Under the pieces are notes generated by a model that saw only the letters and a list, made by a program, of their open reading frames with translations, was not told the DNA's origin and did no database searches. A stretch of 64,000 bases of DNA. Origin: Panicum virgatum (taxonomy: Eukaryota > Streptophyta > Magnoliopsida > Poales > Poaceae). Where the stretch lies: contig NC_053148.1 in NCBI RefSeq assembly GCF_016808335.1, positions 45,276,930-45,340,929 of the forward strand. Reading direction: 5' to 3'. The translations under genes and the position numbers were made by a program. Positions 22,485 to 35,200 of the stretch are shown here, one piece after another (the first letter of the stretch is position 1; every line of letters starts with the position of its first letter).

Positions 22485-23531
22485 TGTAGTTGGGACACAG
22501 TCTACCTAAAATAGCCTATATCTCAATTTCCTTACTTCAAAACAATTCTGTCTCTCTCTCTGAAGCCATGGCACCTCCACGAGCAGCAAGATGCGGAGCT
22601 CGGTGAGCGTAGGGCAGTGGAGGAAAATCGGCTGCCGTGGCGGCAACCGGTTGCCGTCCTTGGCGATCAACCTGCTAATCACTGGCGGAGTTATGTATCG
22701 GCCATCCTGGGCGATGGCCCCCCTTGATTTATGCAAATTTTTAGAGACATCAACCACTAGCCCACCTAAAAGTTTAATTGAGTAGTTTGGCACTAGCACA
22801 TCTAAGCATTTCAGTATCAACTCTCGATGCACTCCTTGTCAGTCTCAACTCTCGATGCACTTCTTGGTTTTAATTTCTTCGTCACCAAGGCTGTTTCCCG
22901 AAGTGCTCATAGCTACTAGTGTGCTACATTTCTCAATATAGCTCAACAATTGTTAACAATCATAAGGTTTATTGCTTGTTTGCCTCTCCTGCGAAATGGC
23001 CCCCCTTGATTTGGATGCTAGCTCCGCGCACTGCTGCTAATGGGTCAAAATCTGAACAATATCCACATTAAACCATTCCATAAAAAACAGCGATTCGATT
23101 CAACCCACCCTACTAATCCACCTCTTAAAACCAAACCGACCCACCTTAAAAATTTCTCACGGCCCAAACTAAACCAGATTATTTTCTCCAAACGGTTTCA
23201 CCCTATTGTCACCATGGTTTCCAACCATCCAGCCCCGTCGCGCACCCACTGTCGGCCTGGCCCGTGCGGCTGTGCACCGTGCTGCATGCGAGCGAGGAGC
23301 TGGCGCAGTAAATTCCTGAGCCCGGCGGACCTGACAGGCAACAGCGTCTCGATTTGGTGAATGGTGGCAGCGGTAGTAGCTGTCGTGGTGTCAAAGGCCA
23401 ATCATTTCCATTGGATCAAGCCCATTAGCTAAACCATGGTATGCAATCGTTTGACACCAAAAATCTAAAATTGATTCGAAACCCAACCAATTCAATATAG
23501 CTGCTACCCCAAACCAGACTAGCCCATTAAT
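22485..23531. other. Intergenic, unidentified repeat-like sequence
   Basis: A 108-codon minus frame at 22506-22832 has no domain I recognise. From about 23040 the sequence is rich in AAACCA/AACCCA motifs and continues on the other side of the MITE at 23532-23866, so an older element was probably split by it. Not identified. Confidence 0.35.
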
Positions 23532-23866
23532 GGCCGTGTTTGGTTAAATTCCATGAAATTACTGTAGCACCTTTGACTACTAATTTAGAGTATCAAATGA
23601 AGACTAATTACAAAACCACTTCCACAACCCCCCGTGTAAATCGCGAGACGAATCTAATGAGGCCTTTGACTGCGCGATTAGAGGTTGGTTACTGTAGCAT
23701 CACATTAGCAACTCATTAATTAATTACGGTCATTAGATTCATCGCGAAAAGTTACACCCGTTCCTGAAAAGGTTTTGTAAATAGACTTCATTTAGTACTC
23801 CATGCATACGAGATTTTCTTCTCGAAAAATGTGCCGAAAAATTTTCTACCGTAACCAAACACGGCC
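23532..23866 (+). mobile_element. MITE, family of GGCCGTGTTTGGTT ends, copy B
   Basis: 335 bp with perfect inverted ends GGCCGTGTTTGGTTA and TAACCAAACACGGCC. AAT lies on both sides, consistent with a 3-bp target duplication. It shares internal blocks with copy A at 16535 in the opposite orientation. Confidence 0.88.
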
Positions 23867-24182
23867 AATCTTTCCAACCTGTTCCCACCCAAACCATGTT
23901 GGCCTAAATAAAAAAAAACCGAACTAGGAAATCCGATTTTACACCAAACCATTACCAGGTTGACTTGGTGATATCGGAGAGGAGACGAAGGACGAAAGAA
24001 GGAGGAGGTACGGGGAACAGCGGAGGAAGGCAAGATGGTTCATATGGATCCATGGTGCGTCGGCAGAGTGGAGCAAGGCCATGCTGCGGCGCAGCAGCGC
24101 CGCGGGTGGAGTGATCAAGCCGCGGGGCACCTCGCCAGAAAAGTCCGCACAGCAAAATAACAGTGAATAGGGGAGGGAATTT
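23867..24182. other. Intergenic, no recognisable feature
   Basis: Sequence up to the copia insertion site, with a GC-rich patch near 24050-24140. No supported gene. Confidence 0.3.
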
Positions 24183-25781
24183 GTATCTGAAGAGTAATTG
24201 AGTGCTCGTAGTCTAAGAGGGGAAGGAGGTGAATTAGGTAAATTAAAAATCTTAACTTCAAACTCCAACTATTTGCACATAAATTAAACTAAGACATACT
24301 ATCTAGATGTGCAACTAGTGTTCTTCAAGTGTGAAAACTCTCATCCCAAAAGAGTTATGCAACCTATAGCCAATTCTATCAAGATTCTACTCTAGAAAGT
24401 AAAGGCACACAAGGATTGCAATAAATATTGTGGAAGCTTAAAGAGAGATGAGAGAAAGCAAACTCTTGTGACACGAGGATTTATCCCGTGGTTCGGTTAG
24501 CCACAAAGACACACCTACATCCACGTTGTTGAAGCACTCACAAAGAGTATTGCTTCTCGGCAATCAAGTCTCTTCCGAGGACACCAAGCCCACGGTCACC
24601 TTGATTTCGGGTTCCACTAAGGAGCTTCTCCACAAAGGAAGGGGGTCTCCACGTCCCCCGCAAAAAGCTTGCCCTCGCCGCTCCACATCAAGCCGGAGGG
24701 TCGAAGACGTGCCGGCAAGTCACTGTTGACGCTCCTTAGCACCCCAATTTATGTACCACAAGCGCACGGATCGTGATAGCTTTTCCCTTAGAGTACTCCC
24801 CCAAGGTTTATCAATCCATGGATCGACAAATAACTACCTAAGGTTTTTCGTCTAATCTAACGGATCTATTCTAACATGAAGCATGAATTGCACATATAGA
24901 GTAAACCTTTAATAGATATGAGTGTTGTGTAAAGGTTGATATCATCTATGAACATAGGCGTAACCAAAGCATGACCAAAGACATGACTAGGCCTATCATC
25001 ATCTAGTTGTAGTTCAAGCTAACGAGCAAATAAATCATGCATCTCAGTCAATAGCATCCTTAAATCAAAACCTCCAATCCAACCCCTCGGGAACCCCTCT
25101 ACTCAGGCCATGCCATGTCACGACGCTCCCTTTGGACAAAAGCACCCCGAAGCACGCTAGACGTGTCGAACCCCCTTGGGTAGATCCGGTATGAACTCCT
25201 AGCCACCATAGCTACAAGAACACCCTATGCAATCTATCTCGAGAATAGATCTAGGAATAAGCGCACCCAAGGCAAGAACGAAATAAAAAAGGAGAGACAT
25301 GATCGCTAATAGATTCAGAAGACATGATTATCATTACTCACATAATAGATGTGTTTGGATCATCACCGCCGTGTGCACACCATCGATGAATCCAACTAGC
25401 TCATGAACTCCGCCATGGCACAACCACGTAGGGAGGCCATGGCGGCTAGTGGCGGCCTAAGCCATCTCCTAGACAACTTCGAAGACTTGCGGCAACTGTC
25501 GTCTCCCTCCGGTCTTGGCCCTAGGTTTTCGTCGAGTTATGGGTGGATGGATGCCGTGAGTTGAATAAGGTGCGAGCTATTTATGATCCGAGGAAGCCAC
25601 CGCTCGAAGGGGAGGCCGAACCGCCTCGGAAACGGGCTAGGCCGACCGGCCTACCCTCTTTCGGGCCCGCCTCAATCTCATCTTTCGCGTGTAGACTCTT
25701 CGCATCTTCTAGAGTTTATGTCCTTCACGATTGCACCCCTTTGGACGTCATTATATTGGAGATATCTTCGAGGAAAGGATA

Positions 25782-26954
25782 TGTCGTGGTGTGCAAACCC
25801 ACAGCCGGGTGGCAGAATGCACCCGCCTAATCCCTGAGGGAGAATGGGGAGTAGCTAGGAGTGCTCGATCTAGAGGCGAATGAATGCGAGAAGTACACAA
25901 GGATTTAGAGTGGTTCGGGCCACCGGAGCGTAATACCCTATGTCCACTGTGAGTTGTATTGCCAGAGCTTAGAGTGTGCTCTCTGAGCACGAGAGGGAGG
26001 ATATGTGAGCTTCGTGAGCTTCGTGAGCTTGTGACCTCGTGCCTATCTATCGTGCATGCCCTCCCTTTTATATGCCTAAGGGGAGTAGGTACACAGAGCG
26101 GGGCCCCGACATGTGGACTCGGCGATGTATTATAAAATACACTTTGGCCTTCAATGCCCCAGATCCGGAGATCTTGTCGTCGGCCTTCGTGCGTAGCTTC
26201 TGACCAGGGATGGTCTTGAGCTGTCATGTCGGAGTAGAGCTAGCCTCTGCAGCCGCGCGTCGAGGTCATGATGAAGCGCCGAACTACTGACTCAGTCCGT
26301 TGTAGTAGCGTGTACTGTTGCCCCAGTAAGTAGCCGGTCATCATAACTCGTCGCCCACGCGCGCGGCGCTGAGACACTGCTGCGTGTCTCGGTAACAGAT
26401 GAGCCGCCTTGGAAACAGGCGGGCTTACCGTGTTGTCATGTCACGCATGTCCAACCCGTCAGAGGGCATCCGATGCCCTGATCTGACAGTGTACGCCTCA
26501 ACCACCTGCATTTAATGCGGCAGGAGGGCTGGCTTTAGGCAGAAGACTCGCGCCTGTGGGACACGTGGCGGCACCGAACCCAGGGGTTGGCAGCCGCGCC
26601 CATAGGGGGACGTGGCGGCTCCGGACTCCTGCCCGAGCGGGGAGCGGAGGTCCGGAGGTTGGCCCTGTGGGACACGTGGCGGCGCCGGACCTTGGGCTCG
26701 GCAGCCGCGCCCACAGGGGCTTGTGAGGGCTCCGGACCCCTGTTCGAATAGGGTGCAGGGTTCGTGCCCCTCGGCTGGCTCCGAAGGCTCAGGCCTGCTG
26801 GAGGTCCGACTTCCACTTATAGAGGCCCAGGTCCGGCCCGCGGAGGTTCGGGACCTGTCTGCGGGGGTCCGGACCCATGGTCCGTGGTCGCCGCTCCCGG
26901 GCGCCTTCGTCCTTGTCTTGTAGGAGAGGGTACCCCTGTCTGAGTGTACCGACA
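25782..26954 (-). repeat. LTR (3' in element sense) of nested non-coding element
   Basis: 1173 bp. It has one extra copy of the short repeat GTGAGCTTC relative to its partner. It contains GC-rich repeats around GCGCCCACAGG and TCCGGACC. Confidence 0.9.
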
Positions 26955-28491
26955 GTGGCCCCCGGGCCCACCTGCGGGTGAGGTATGAACCCGCAGGTGG
27001 GGCTAAATCCATGTCGTGGTTGACGCCTGCTCGGACAGACTGCGCCGGTGTTCTCCGCGGGGGAATTCGTCCCCTTCAACGCCTGCAATGCCAGTAGCTG
27101 GCGCTGTCGGCCTCCAGGTACTCTGGCCCCCGTCCTGTACACAACTTAGGACTGGCGTTTAGTAACTTGCCCACGTGGTCCCGGATCCCGTTGGCAGAGG
27201 TCTTTTGAGATACGCAGCCGGACCTGTGGAATAGAGCTTAGGAGGCCAGCCCTCAAGCTAGAATGAGGTCCGGACTTCTAGGTACGCAGTTCCGGGTACT
27301 AGGGCACCTGTTACAGAGTGGTGGAGTGCGCAGGCTTAGTGTACGGAACCAGGCTAAGTGGCTGCACAGGGCTCTGAACAACCCCGGGAACAAGTACCTC
27401 TTCCCCGAATCAGGTTCCTAAGGACTCGGACCCCCCTCTAGCAGTGAGGGGGTCCCAATCTGAACCACATGCCGGCCAACTCAATTCAGACACAGGAGTG
27501 GGAACCGCGCGGGGGTTAGCGCAAACAGAATGCGTAGATTGAAATTGGAATGTAACATCCTTAGAGGCGAACTGAGAATAAACTTTTCCTTTATAATTAG
27601 ATATACATGAGATGTGCGATGTAAGCCAGAGCTTGGGTTTATGAGGCCGGAGCTGTCCGGACCTCCGGGCCCCCAGTCTTAGGTACTACGGTACTCGCCC
27701 TAGGGAGGTAGAGCATGCAGGCTTAGGGTACGGAACCAGGCTAAGCGGCTACACAGCTCCGGACCTCCCCGGAGGGTGAGTACGCTTCCCTGAACCTGGT
27801 TCGCAGAGATCCGGACCCCTCCACGGAGGAGGCTCACCGGATTGGACCGCACGGAAGTACTACCTAGTTACAAAAGAAAATATTTTATTCCCTGCTGGGC
27901 CTCTAAGGGTAGGACTTACAGAGATGTAGAGTCGGAGGTGTGACCGGAGTCAGCTTCTCGATGTTGAGACGGCGGCCCGGCATTCACGTGCCCGCTCCAT
28001 GGAGACGCGGGCGTCCTCTCCCGCACGCCTGTGGTTGAGTTCTGCCCGCAGATCAGCTGTCTGCGTGCTTCCCACTGTAGGAAAGCGTGCAAAAGTTGGT
28101 GCGCCGCCCTGTCATCGACGCTGTCCCGACCCAGTCCCCGTGGAGCTGGGGGTGGCCTGGGCCAGGATGATGAGGCGGTCGATGTCGTCACGCCATTGCC
28201 TCATTACGTTCGGCGAGGCCGCCAGATCTGGCGGGTTGCGGAGCAGCTCCCTGGCCGCGGCTAACGGCTCGCTCAGAGCGGCCTGCGCGGGGGCTCTGGG
28301 GGCGTGCTCCGCTGCACGCAGCTGCGCGCCGTGGGCAGCAGCCCTCGGCGTTGGACGGCAAAAGGCCTGTGGCGCGGGTGTCTTCGCGTCCTCCCATATC
28401 GGGTGGACTTGGAACTCGACAATCCGAGCCATGGTGATGCCAAATGGGCGATCAAGCAGAAACCAAGCTAGCCCCTACCTGGCACACCAAA
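26955..28491 (-). other. Internal region of the nested non-coding element
   Basis: 1.5 kb. Minus-strand frames around 27916-28455 are Ala/Arg/Pro-rich and could be a gag remnant behind the primer site, but no capsid or zinc-knuckle motif is visible. Confidence 0.5.
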
Positions 28492-29666
28492 TGTCGTGGT
28501 GTGCAAACCCACAACCGGGTGACAGAATGCACCCGCCTAAGCCCTAAGGGAGAATGAACTCGGAGAGTAGCTAGGAGTGCTCGATCTAGAGGCGAATGAA
28601 TGCGAGAAGTACACAAGGATTTAGAGTGGTTCGGGCCGCCGGAGCGTAATACCCTACGTCCACTGTGAGTTGTATTGCCAGAGCTTAGAGTGTGCTCTCT
28701 GAGCCCGAGAGGGAGGATATGTGAGCTTCGTGAGCTTGTGACCTCGTGCCTATCTATCGTGCGTGCCCTCCCTTTTATATGCCTAAGGGGAGCAGGTACA
28801 CAGAGCGGGGCCCCGACATGTGGACCCGGCGATGTATTATAAACTACTCTTTGGCCTTCAATGCCCCAGATCCGGAGATCTTGTCGTCGGCCTTCGTGCA
28901 TAGCTTCTGACCAGGGATGGTCTTGAGCTGTCCTGTCGGAGTTGAGTCTAGCCTCTGCAGCCGCGCGTCGAGGTCATGATGAAGCGCCGAACTACTGACT
29001 CAGTCAGCTATAGCAACGTGTACTGTTGTCCCAGTTAGTAGCCGGTCATCATAACTCGTCGCCCACGCACGTGGCGCTGAGACATTGCTGCGTGCCTTAG
29101 TAACAGACGAGCCGCCTTGGAAACAGGCGAGCTTACCGTGTTGTCATGTCACGCCTGTCCAACCCGTCAGAGGGCATCCGATGCCCTGATCTGGCAGCGC
29201 ACGCCTCAACCACCAGCATTTAATGCGGCAGGAGGGCTGGCTTCAGGCAGAAGACTCGCGCCTGTGGGGCACGTGGCGACACCGGACCCAGGGGTCGGCA
29301 GCCGCGCCCACAGGGGGACGTGGCGACTCCGGACCCCTGCCCGAGCGGGGAGCGGAGGTCCAGAGGTTGGCCCTGTGGGACACGTGGCGGCGCCGGACCC
29401 TGGGGTCGGCAGCCGCGCCCACATGGGCTTATGAGGGCTCCGGACCCCTGCCCAAATAGGGTGCAGGGTCCGTCCGGGCCCCTCGGCTGGCTCCGAAGGC
29501 TCAGGCCTGCTGGAGGTCCGGCTTCTACTTCTAGAGGCCCAGGTCCGGCCCGAGGAGGTTCGGGACCTGTCCGCAGGGGTCCAGACCCGTGGTCTGTGAT
29601 CGCCGCTCCTGAGCGTCTTCGTCCTTATCTTGTAGGAGAGGGTACCCCTGTCTGAGTGTACCGACA
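28492..29666 (-). repeat. LTR (5' in element sense) of nested non-coding element
   Basis: 1175 bp. It differs from its partner at many scattered positions, so this insertion is clearly older than the gypsy element in MATH-BTB copy 1. Confidence 0.9.
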
Positions 29667-30364
29667 GGATAGGATAGGGAATTCTTCCTTAAATCTTCAT
29701 TTGATTTGCCTAATCCCGAAGTATCTTGATCTCATCTTCGTGGGCTTGGTCCTTTAGGCTCTCTTGGAGGATGGATGTGCATGAATGGGCTTCGAATCAA
29801 CATGGGCTTTGGTCCTTGCTTTGGGCTTTGGCCTTCGTCTTTCTCCGTGTTAGCGCTCGATTACGGGCTTCATCATTTCATGCTCCAAAATAGGCCAAAA
29901 ACCTGCAAAAATGAACTTCCTCCAAAATATATGTGCAAATGTAAAAATGACCAATAATTAGGCCGGGGTTAGGATGGTTAGTGATTTTGATATTAGATTC
30001 ATGCCATTATCAAGGATAAACAAGGGATAAAATGGGTACTTAAGGAGTGCCAACAGTCACCAAGACTCCAAGGATGGCCGGCTCACCAAGTACTATCTTG
30101 AGCTGCTCTCAAGTACAGCACACAAGGCACACAACCTTGCTATCACACTCAAACATGAGCTATCCTAGCACTCTCACTTACAAGAATGTGCTAAACCTAA
30201 AGGATTTTATCACTAAGCATTTGGGTTGGCTTGGAGGTGTTCTTCAATGTGTCTAGGGTCTCTCTGAACTCCAGCAAACTTCAAATGACCGGGGGAACCC
30301 ATATATATAGGCCACCAAAACAAACTAGCCTTTTTGAGCCGTTACAACTTTTTCTGTGTGGGCA

Positions 30365-30735
30365 TCGGATAATCTGACGTGGCTCTGTGGAGGGCGTTGG
30401 ATCATCCGACTCCACTAAGATTCCCCTGGTAGCCATTAACTTTCAAACCAACTGCTGACGTCATTTGTCTGACGCCTTTGTCCAACCTTCTTGTAACCAG
30501 ACGTCGGATCATCCGGTGCAACAGGGCAAACCCTGAGCTCCAAACACCTTCTCTGATCATTTATTCGACCATTACTCCGACACTTCAAGGGTCACACGTC
30601 GGATCATCCGATCTTGAAGACTTTTTCTGATACGTCTTGTCATGCTCTCTGGTACATCATCTGAGGGTTTGTTCGACCCTTCTTTTATGGCGTCGGATCA
30701 TCCAGCTTTTTTGGTGTGTTTATCCGACCTGGCTG
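30365..30735. repeat. Array of CGGATnATCCG near-palindromes in the 3' LTR
   Basis: At least six intact or worn copies (for example TCGGATCATCCGA and CGGATAATC) are spaced tens of bases apart. The same array is in the other LTR at 40835-41205. Each is an inverted repeat around one base. Confidence 0.75.
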
Positions 30736-30949
30736 ATTTGGATAATCCAACCCCACTGAGTTTTGCAGAACTCGTCTAATTCAATGTTTCTTTGAGTTCT
30801 TTCTTTGTGTTTTGCTTTGCTAGGGTTTTTTACTTTATTCTAGGGACTTAATGAGATACACTTGACAAACACATTAGTCCTGTTGATTGCGTTGTCATTT
30901 GATCACCAAAATCACTCGAAATGGCCTAAATGGGGTCATGTTCGTTACA

Positions 30950-30963
30950 ATCTCCCCCTTTTT
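30950..30963 (-). other. Polypurine tract of the copia element
   Basis: On the minus strand AAAAAGGGGGAGAT lies directly before TGTAACGAAC, the start of the 3' LTR. Confidence 0.8.
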
Positions 30964-32298
30964 GTTGATTGATGACAACTCAATCAAAGCAAGCATAAAT
31001 TTACAAAAATTGACAAATTGAACCACTTACACTTGCTTGGATGCTTACCACCATCCAATGTCGGCTTGGCCTCCACCTAAATCCATGATTCTCCCTTTGC
31101 TCCTCCCCATAATTTCTCCCCCATTTGGAAGACATTACTCCCCCTTCGGGAGATACTTGCTTTGAGTCACATTTCTCTCCCTTTGGAGTCAAATCATCTA
31201 AAAAGGCCTTGCAAAACACAATATAGCTCAAAGGAAAAGTTAGTAGCCTAGGAAGTTAGATCCATGAGTCATGATCCATGTGTATGATATCGATGAAGAT
31301 ACCACTTGAATGATTGCTAGGGTGGACCACAAAACATGAAACTTGCATGATATGAGCTAAACTTTCCACAAGTATGTGCACAAAGTGATAATGTGAAAAT
31401 CAAGTGCACAACTAGGTATTTAGACCAAGAAAGCTTAGATCATATCATACACGGAGGTAGCTCTAAAAGGATTAAGAAAAGACAATGATTCCAATTGAAA
31501 GAGTTGAACCTTGCATACCTTCGGGAGCACTTAGTTACCTTGGTTGTACCACTTGAAAGAAGAAGAGTGAGAGGCACTTGGGTACTCCAAGGTGGAAAAA
31601 TATATGAGCACATAGCCTATGAACTTAGATATGGAAATTTAAGTTTGATAGAGCATGACTCAATATGCATGAAAGCACAAAATTCTATTTAATCACTCTT
31701 ATAGTGTTGTTAATTCACATTGAGTATGAACAATAGTCTCTCAGAGTGTTAACTCCTGAAAGAGACTACAAAAGATAAACTTGCAAACATGTTAGTCTCC
31801 AAAATCACAAATCATAGGATGAACTCCCCCCTAAATGTGTGCATTTAGTGTTTGAATCACCGAACAAAGATATGCACATTATTTATAACAACAATGGGAA
31901 GTTTATCCTATAGCTTGTGTTCATGGTACAAAAATGAAATACATACCTCATGAAATTCAAGTACCATGAAGAATGATCTTGTGTAGCTTTCTACACACTT
32001 ATCAAACCATGTAGGTTGCTCATGGGTTAGATCATGACACAAGCAACCCACCATATGTAACACTAGGAGATGCAATGCATGGAAACAACCTAGCAAGAGT
32101 AATGGAGCTACATGATGCTTGAATTGAAATTTAGCTACCATTACCTTGTGGAGGACTTGGGCACTAAATGTCCAAGTTGTGAGCTTAGCTTCTTTGGCTT
32201 GAACCTTCTCATCATCTTGTAAGATAAGCCTCCAAATCTCCCATAGCCGATCCTTGGGCTTCAAGTATCCTTTGGAACCCACACCATTTGAGGCCCCT
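30964..32298 (-). other. Copia internal sequence after gag, non-coding
   Basis: No pol domain on either strand. It contains short dead frames only and fits a large internal deletion that removed pol. Confidence 0.5.
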
Positions 32299-35200
32299 TC
32301 ATGTTGGTGATGACTTCCTTTGGCACCCAAATGGAGCGGTTCCAACTCCAATCTTGTGAGCAACTATTTTGTCATTGTCCTTTTTCTTGATCATATATGT
32401 GGTGCTTTTACTCTTGTTCTTCCGGTTGGGCTTGGTGTAGATGAGAGAACTCTTGATTGTGATCTTCTTCTCGTTCTTCTCATCCGGAAGCTTGTTATTT
32501 GTTTGAGAGCACTTGTTGGACTTGTGGCCTTCTTGATGGCACTTGAAGTATATCACGGTGGACTCCTTCTCAAGTTTCTTCACCATGTCTTCACGGTTAT
32601 CTTGAAAAGGTTGGACAATGCTCTTGCCCGTCAATCTTGCCAAGTTCTTCATGAGCCTTTCTCATTGCAAGGGTTAGAGCAAGATTTATCAATTAAATCA
32701 ATGCAAGAAACATCTACCTTAGAAAATAGAGTTTCACAAGGGGTAGATTGCTCCGTTTCCAAAGAATAATTTGTTTCTTTAGTGATGCTCTCAATTTTTA
32801 ATTTGAGCTCTTCATGCTCCTTGCTAAGTATTTAGAATTTGCACAACAAATTATCATAATTTGTAGCAAGAGTAGCATTAAGATCATTAAGAGCATCACA
32901 TTTTTTAGATTATTTCTTAATTGCTCTTTGGTGCTCATGTACTAAGTCAAGAAGTTCTTCATAGGAAGGAGAGTCAGAGTTATCATCACTTACATCGCTT
33001 TCTATACCTTTAGCCATAAGGCATATGTTGGATGATGAGGCCGCGCCCATGTTGAAGCAGGTGGTGAAGGTATTGTTTGACTCATCACTTGAGTTTGTGC
33101 TTGATTTTTCACCACCACTTGTCCATTCGCCAAGAACAACGAAGACCTCTTCCTTGGGCTTCTTCTCCTTCTTCTTCTTGAATCTCCTCTCAACCTTCAT
33201 ATGTTGGTGGTGAGGCTCATCTTTGAGGAAAACCATGTACCCCATCAAGTTGATCTTCTTCAAGCTTTTGTTCATGATCTTCACTTGCTTGAAAAGGTTG
33301 GGGGACATGACATCTTCATCACTTGAGGAGCATTGGCTTTCATTCTCCTCTTCTTCTTCACTTGAGCTTTTCTTGATTGCCATCTTCTTCAACAACCTTT
33401 CTTGTTTGCTTGTAAGAGCACTATGTGTTGGTGAAGAAGATGGTGCTCTCGGCTTGATGTCATTGCGAAGCTCATGGGCGATCATCTTGTTGAGAACTTC
33501 ATTTGGTGTCATTGTTGAGAGCTCTTTCTCATAGAGAATAGTTGTCACCAAATCATATTCTGGCCTTCGGAGAGAGTGAAGGATCTTGCGAATGAGTTCT
33601 AAATCATCAATCTTCTTCACCTCTAAAGAGTTAATCTCATTCACAAGAACATTCAACCGTGAGTACATGGATTCGGCATTCTCATTATCAAGTTGCTTGA
33701 AGCTATTAAGTTTATCAATGAGAACATGATATTTTTCATTTGCCACATCTTTTGTGCCTTCATGGTTCTCACTAATAGTTTTCTATAGATCCTTAGTATT
33801 TTCACAAGCAAACACTCGGTTGAACACGGTGTCACCAAGAGAAGTTAAAATAGCACATTTTGCAATAGCATTAAATTGTTTCTCTTGTAGACATTTGTTT
33901 TTCATGCCCTCACTAGTTACTGTTCAAACGTTTAGGCCCTTAGCTTGGAGATGGAATTCCATTAAAATCTTCCATCGTTGGAAGCCCGTGCCATCGAACT
34001 GTGCCCGGTTACAGTTTCGGCCGGTACCCAACCGGCCCAAATTCAAAATTCAAATTTGAATTCAAAAAAATAAAAAATTCCCAAAAAATTCCTAAAAATA
34101 CTTCAAGGTGCGACGAATCTAATGGTGTCACATTTTCTCAAAAATTCATTCATTTAGTATAGTTTGCAGGGATTTGAAGTTAAATCAAAAAAGAAAAAGA
34201 AAAAAAAAATGGGCCAGCCCATTAAGGCCCACCTCGCTGGCGAGTTTCATAGCGGTTCTGGACAGAGCTGGGGGGGGTCGCGCGACCCCCAGAACCCTAC
34301 CCCCTCCCCCCCTCGCTCCCTATCCGCCGCCCCTAGTTGGCGACCGGCGCCCGCAGCCTGAAAGCCGCCCGCCGTGCGCGGCTAGCCGGCCGGTTAGTCC
34401 GGTAAGCCGGCCCGGTCGCGGATCTGGTCGCCGACCGGCGCGCAGAGGCGGCCAGCCGGCCGGTGCGCGCGGCTAGCTGGCTGGTAAGCCGGTGCGACCG
34501 GGAGAGAAGGTATGAACTCCAATTTTTTTAATAGAATAATTTGTTAGGTGTTTGATTTAGAATATTAAATGATTTGTTTTAGAATTTAGGTAAGAGTTAA
34601 GTGTATGGCTGATATGTTTTAGGTTTTAGGTAAGATTTAGGTGTAGGATTTAGGATTTTATTTATGTGATTGATATGTTTTTGTTGTCTATTTATGCAGA
34701 TAGACAATGGCAGGCAGAGATAGAGATGTTGTATGGGAACATGGTGAAAATCTTTATCCCGGATGGCGATGCAACTATTGTCGTACGCAAAAAGGAGGAG
34801 GTGGTGTGACTAGATTGAAACAACATTTGGCTGGGCGCGGGACGGAGGTGGTCCATTGCAGGAATGTGCCACCTGATGTGCGGGAGTTGTTTCAGTGTGA
34901 CATTGATAGGGCAAAGAAGGCAATTGCTGACCGGGCTCGAGAGAGGTTGAGACGGGAGAAGTCTGCGGCGGAGAGAAACTATCCCGGTGATGAAGAAGAT
35001 GAGGAGGCTCAGATGCAGCGTGCCATCGATCCATCGAGAGCGGAAGCAGAGTTCCGACGGATGGTGGAACAGAGAGGAGGTGCATACGAGCGTGGAGGGG
35101 GTAGTGGTTCGACGAGGGGGAATGCTATGCAGAGGATGTTTCGAAGGGCCACTTCACAGAGGGAGAGTCCTGTGGTGGAGGACTATAACTTGGCAGCCGG

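Larger units (their letters stand above)
25782..29666 (-). mobile_element. Non-coding LTR retroelement (LARD/TRIM-like), nested
   Basis: 3885 bp with LTRs at 25782-26954 and 28492-29666 and target duplication GGATA on both sides. On the minus strand the LTR starts TGTCGGTACACTC. It is preceded by a purine tract GGGCCCGGGGGCCAC (about 26955-26969). The primer site TTTGGTGTGCC lies at 28481-28491. The 1.5 kb inside has no credible protein, so it must depend on another element. It recalls non-autonomous gypsy partners such as Dasheng of rice; that comparison is by memory of the structure and is not shown here. Confidence 0.88.
24724..30055. mobile_element. Probable solo LTR (TGTTGACG...GCCAACA), itself split by a younger element
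   Basis: The ends TGTTGACGCTCC and GTGCCAACA are flanked by GTCAC on both sides (24719-24723 and 30056-30060). After removing the inner element about 1.44 kb remain. There is no coding sequence, so a solo LTR from intra-element recombination is the simplest reading. Its family is not certain; the opening resembles large gypsy LTRs of grasses. Confidence 0.8.
24188..30949 (-). repeat. 3' LTR of the copia element, split by a nested insertion
   Basis: LTR pieces lie at 24188-24723 and 30061-30949, together about 1425 bp. The insertion duplicated GTCAC. The second piece contains an array of CGGATnATCCG near-palindromes. Confidence 0.9.

Noticed and set aside
24526..24729. Similar short ORFs at 24526-24729 and 40334-40639 as a conserved gene
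   Set aside because: They are the same stretch of the two copia LTRs, hence repeat copies.
26512..27012. Pro/Arg-rich ORFs in the nested LTRs, also at 29117-29655
   Set aside because: Repeated in both LTRs with different breaks; they reflect short GC repeats and not protein coding.
28112..28547. Overlapping frames in the nested non-coding element as a possible gag
   Set aside because: No capsid or zinc-knuckle motif and both strands are open; not enough for a gene call.
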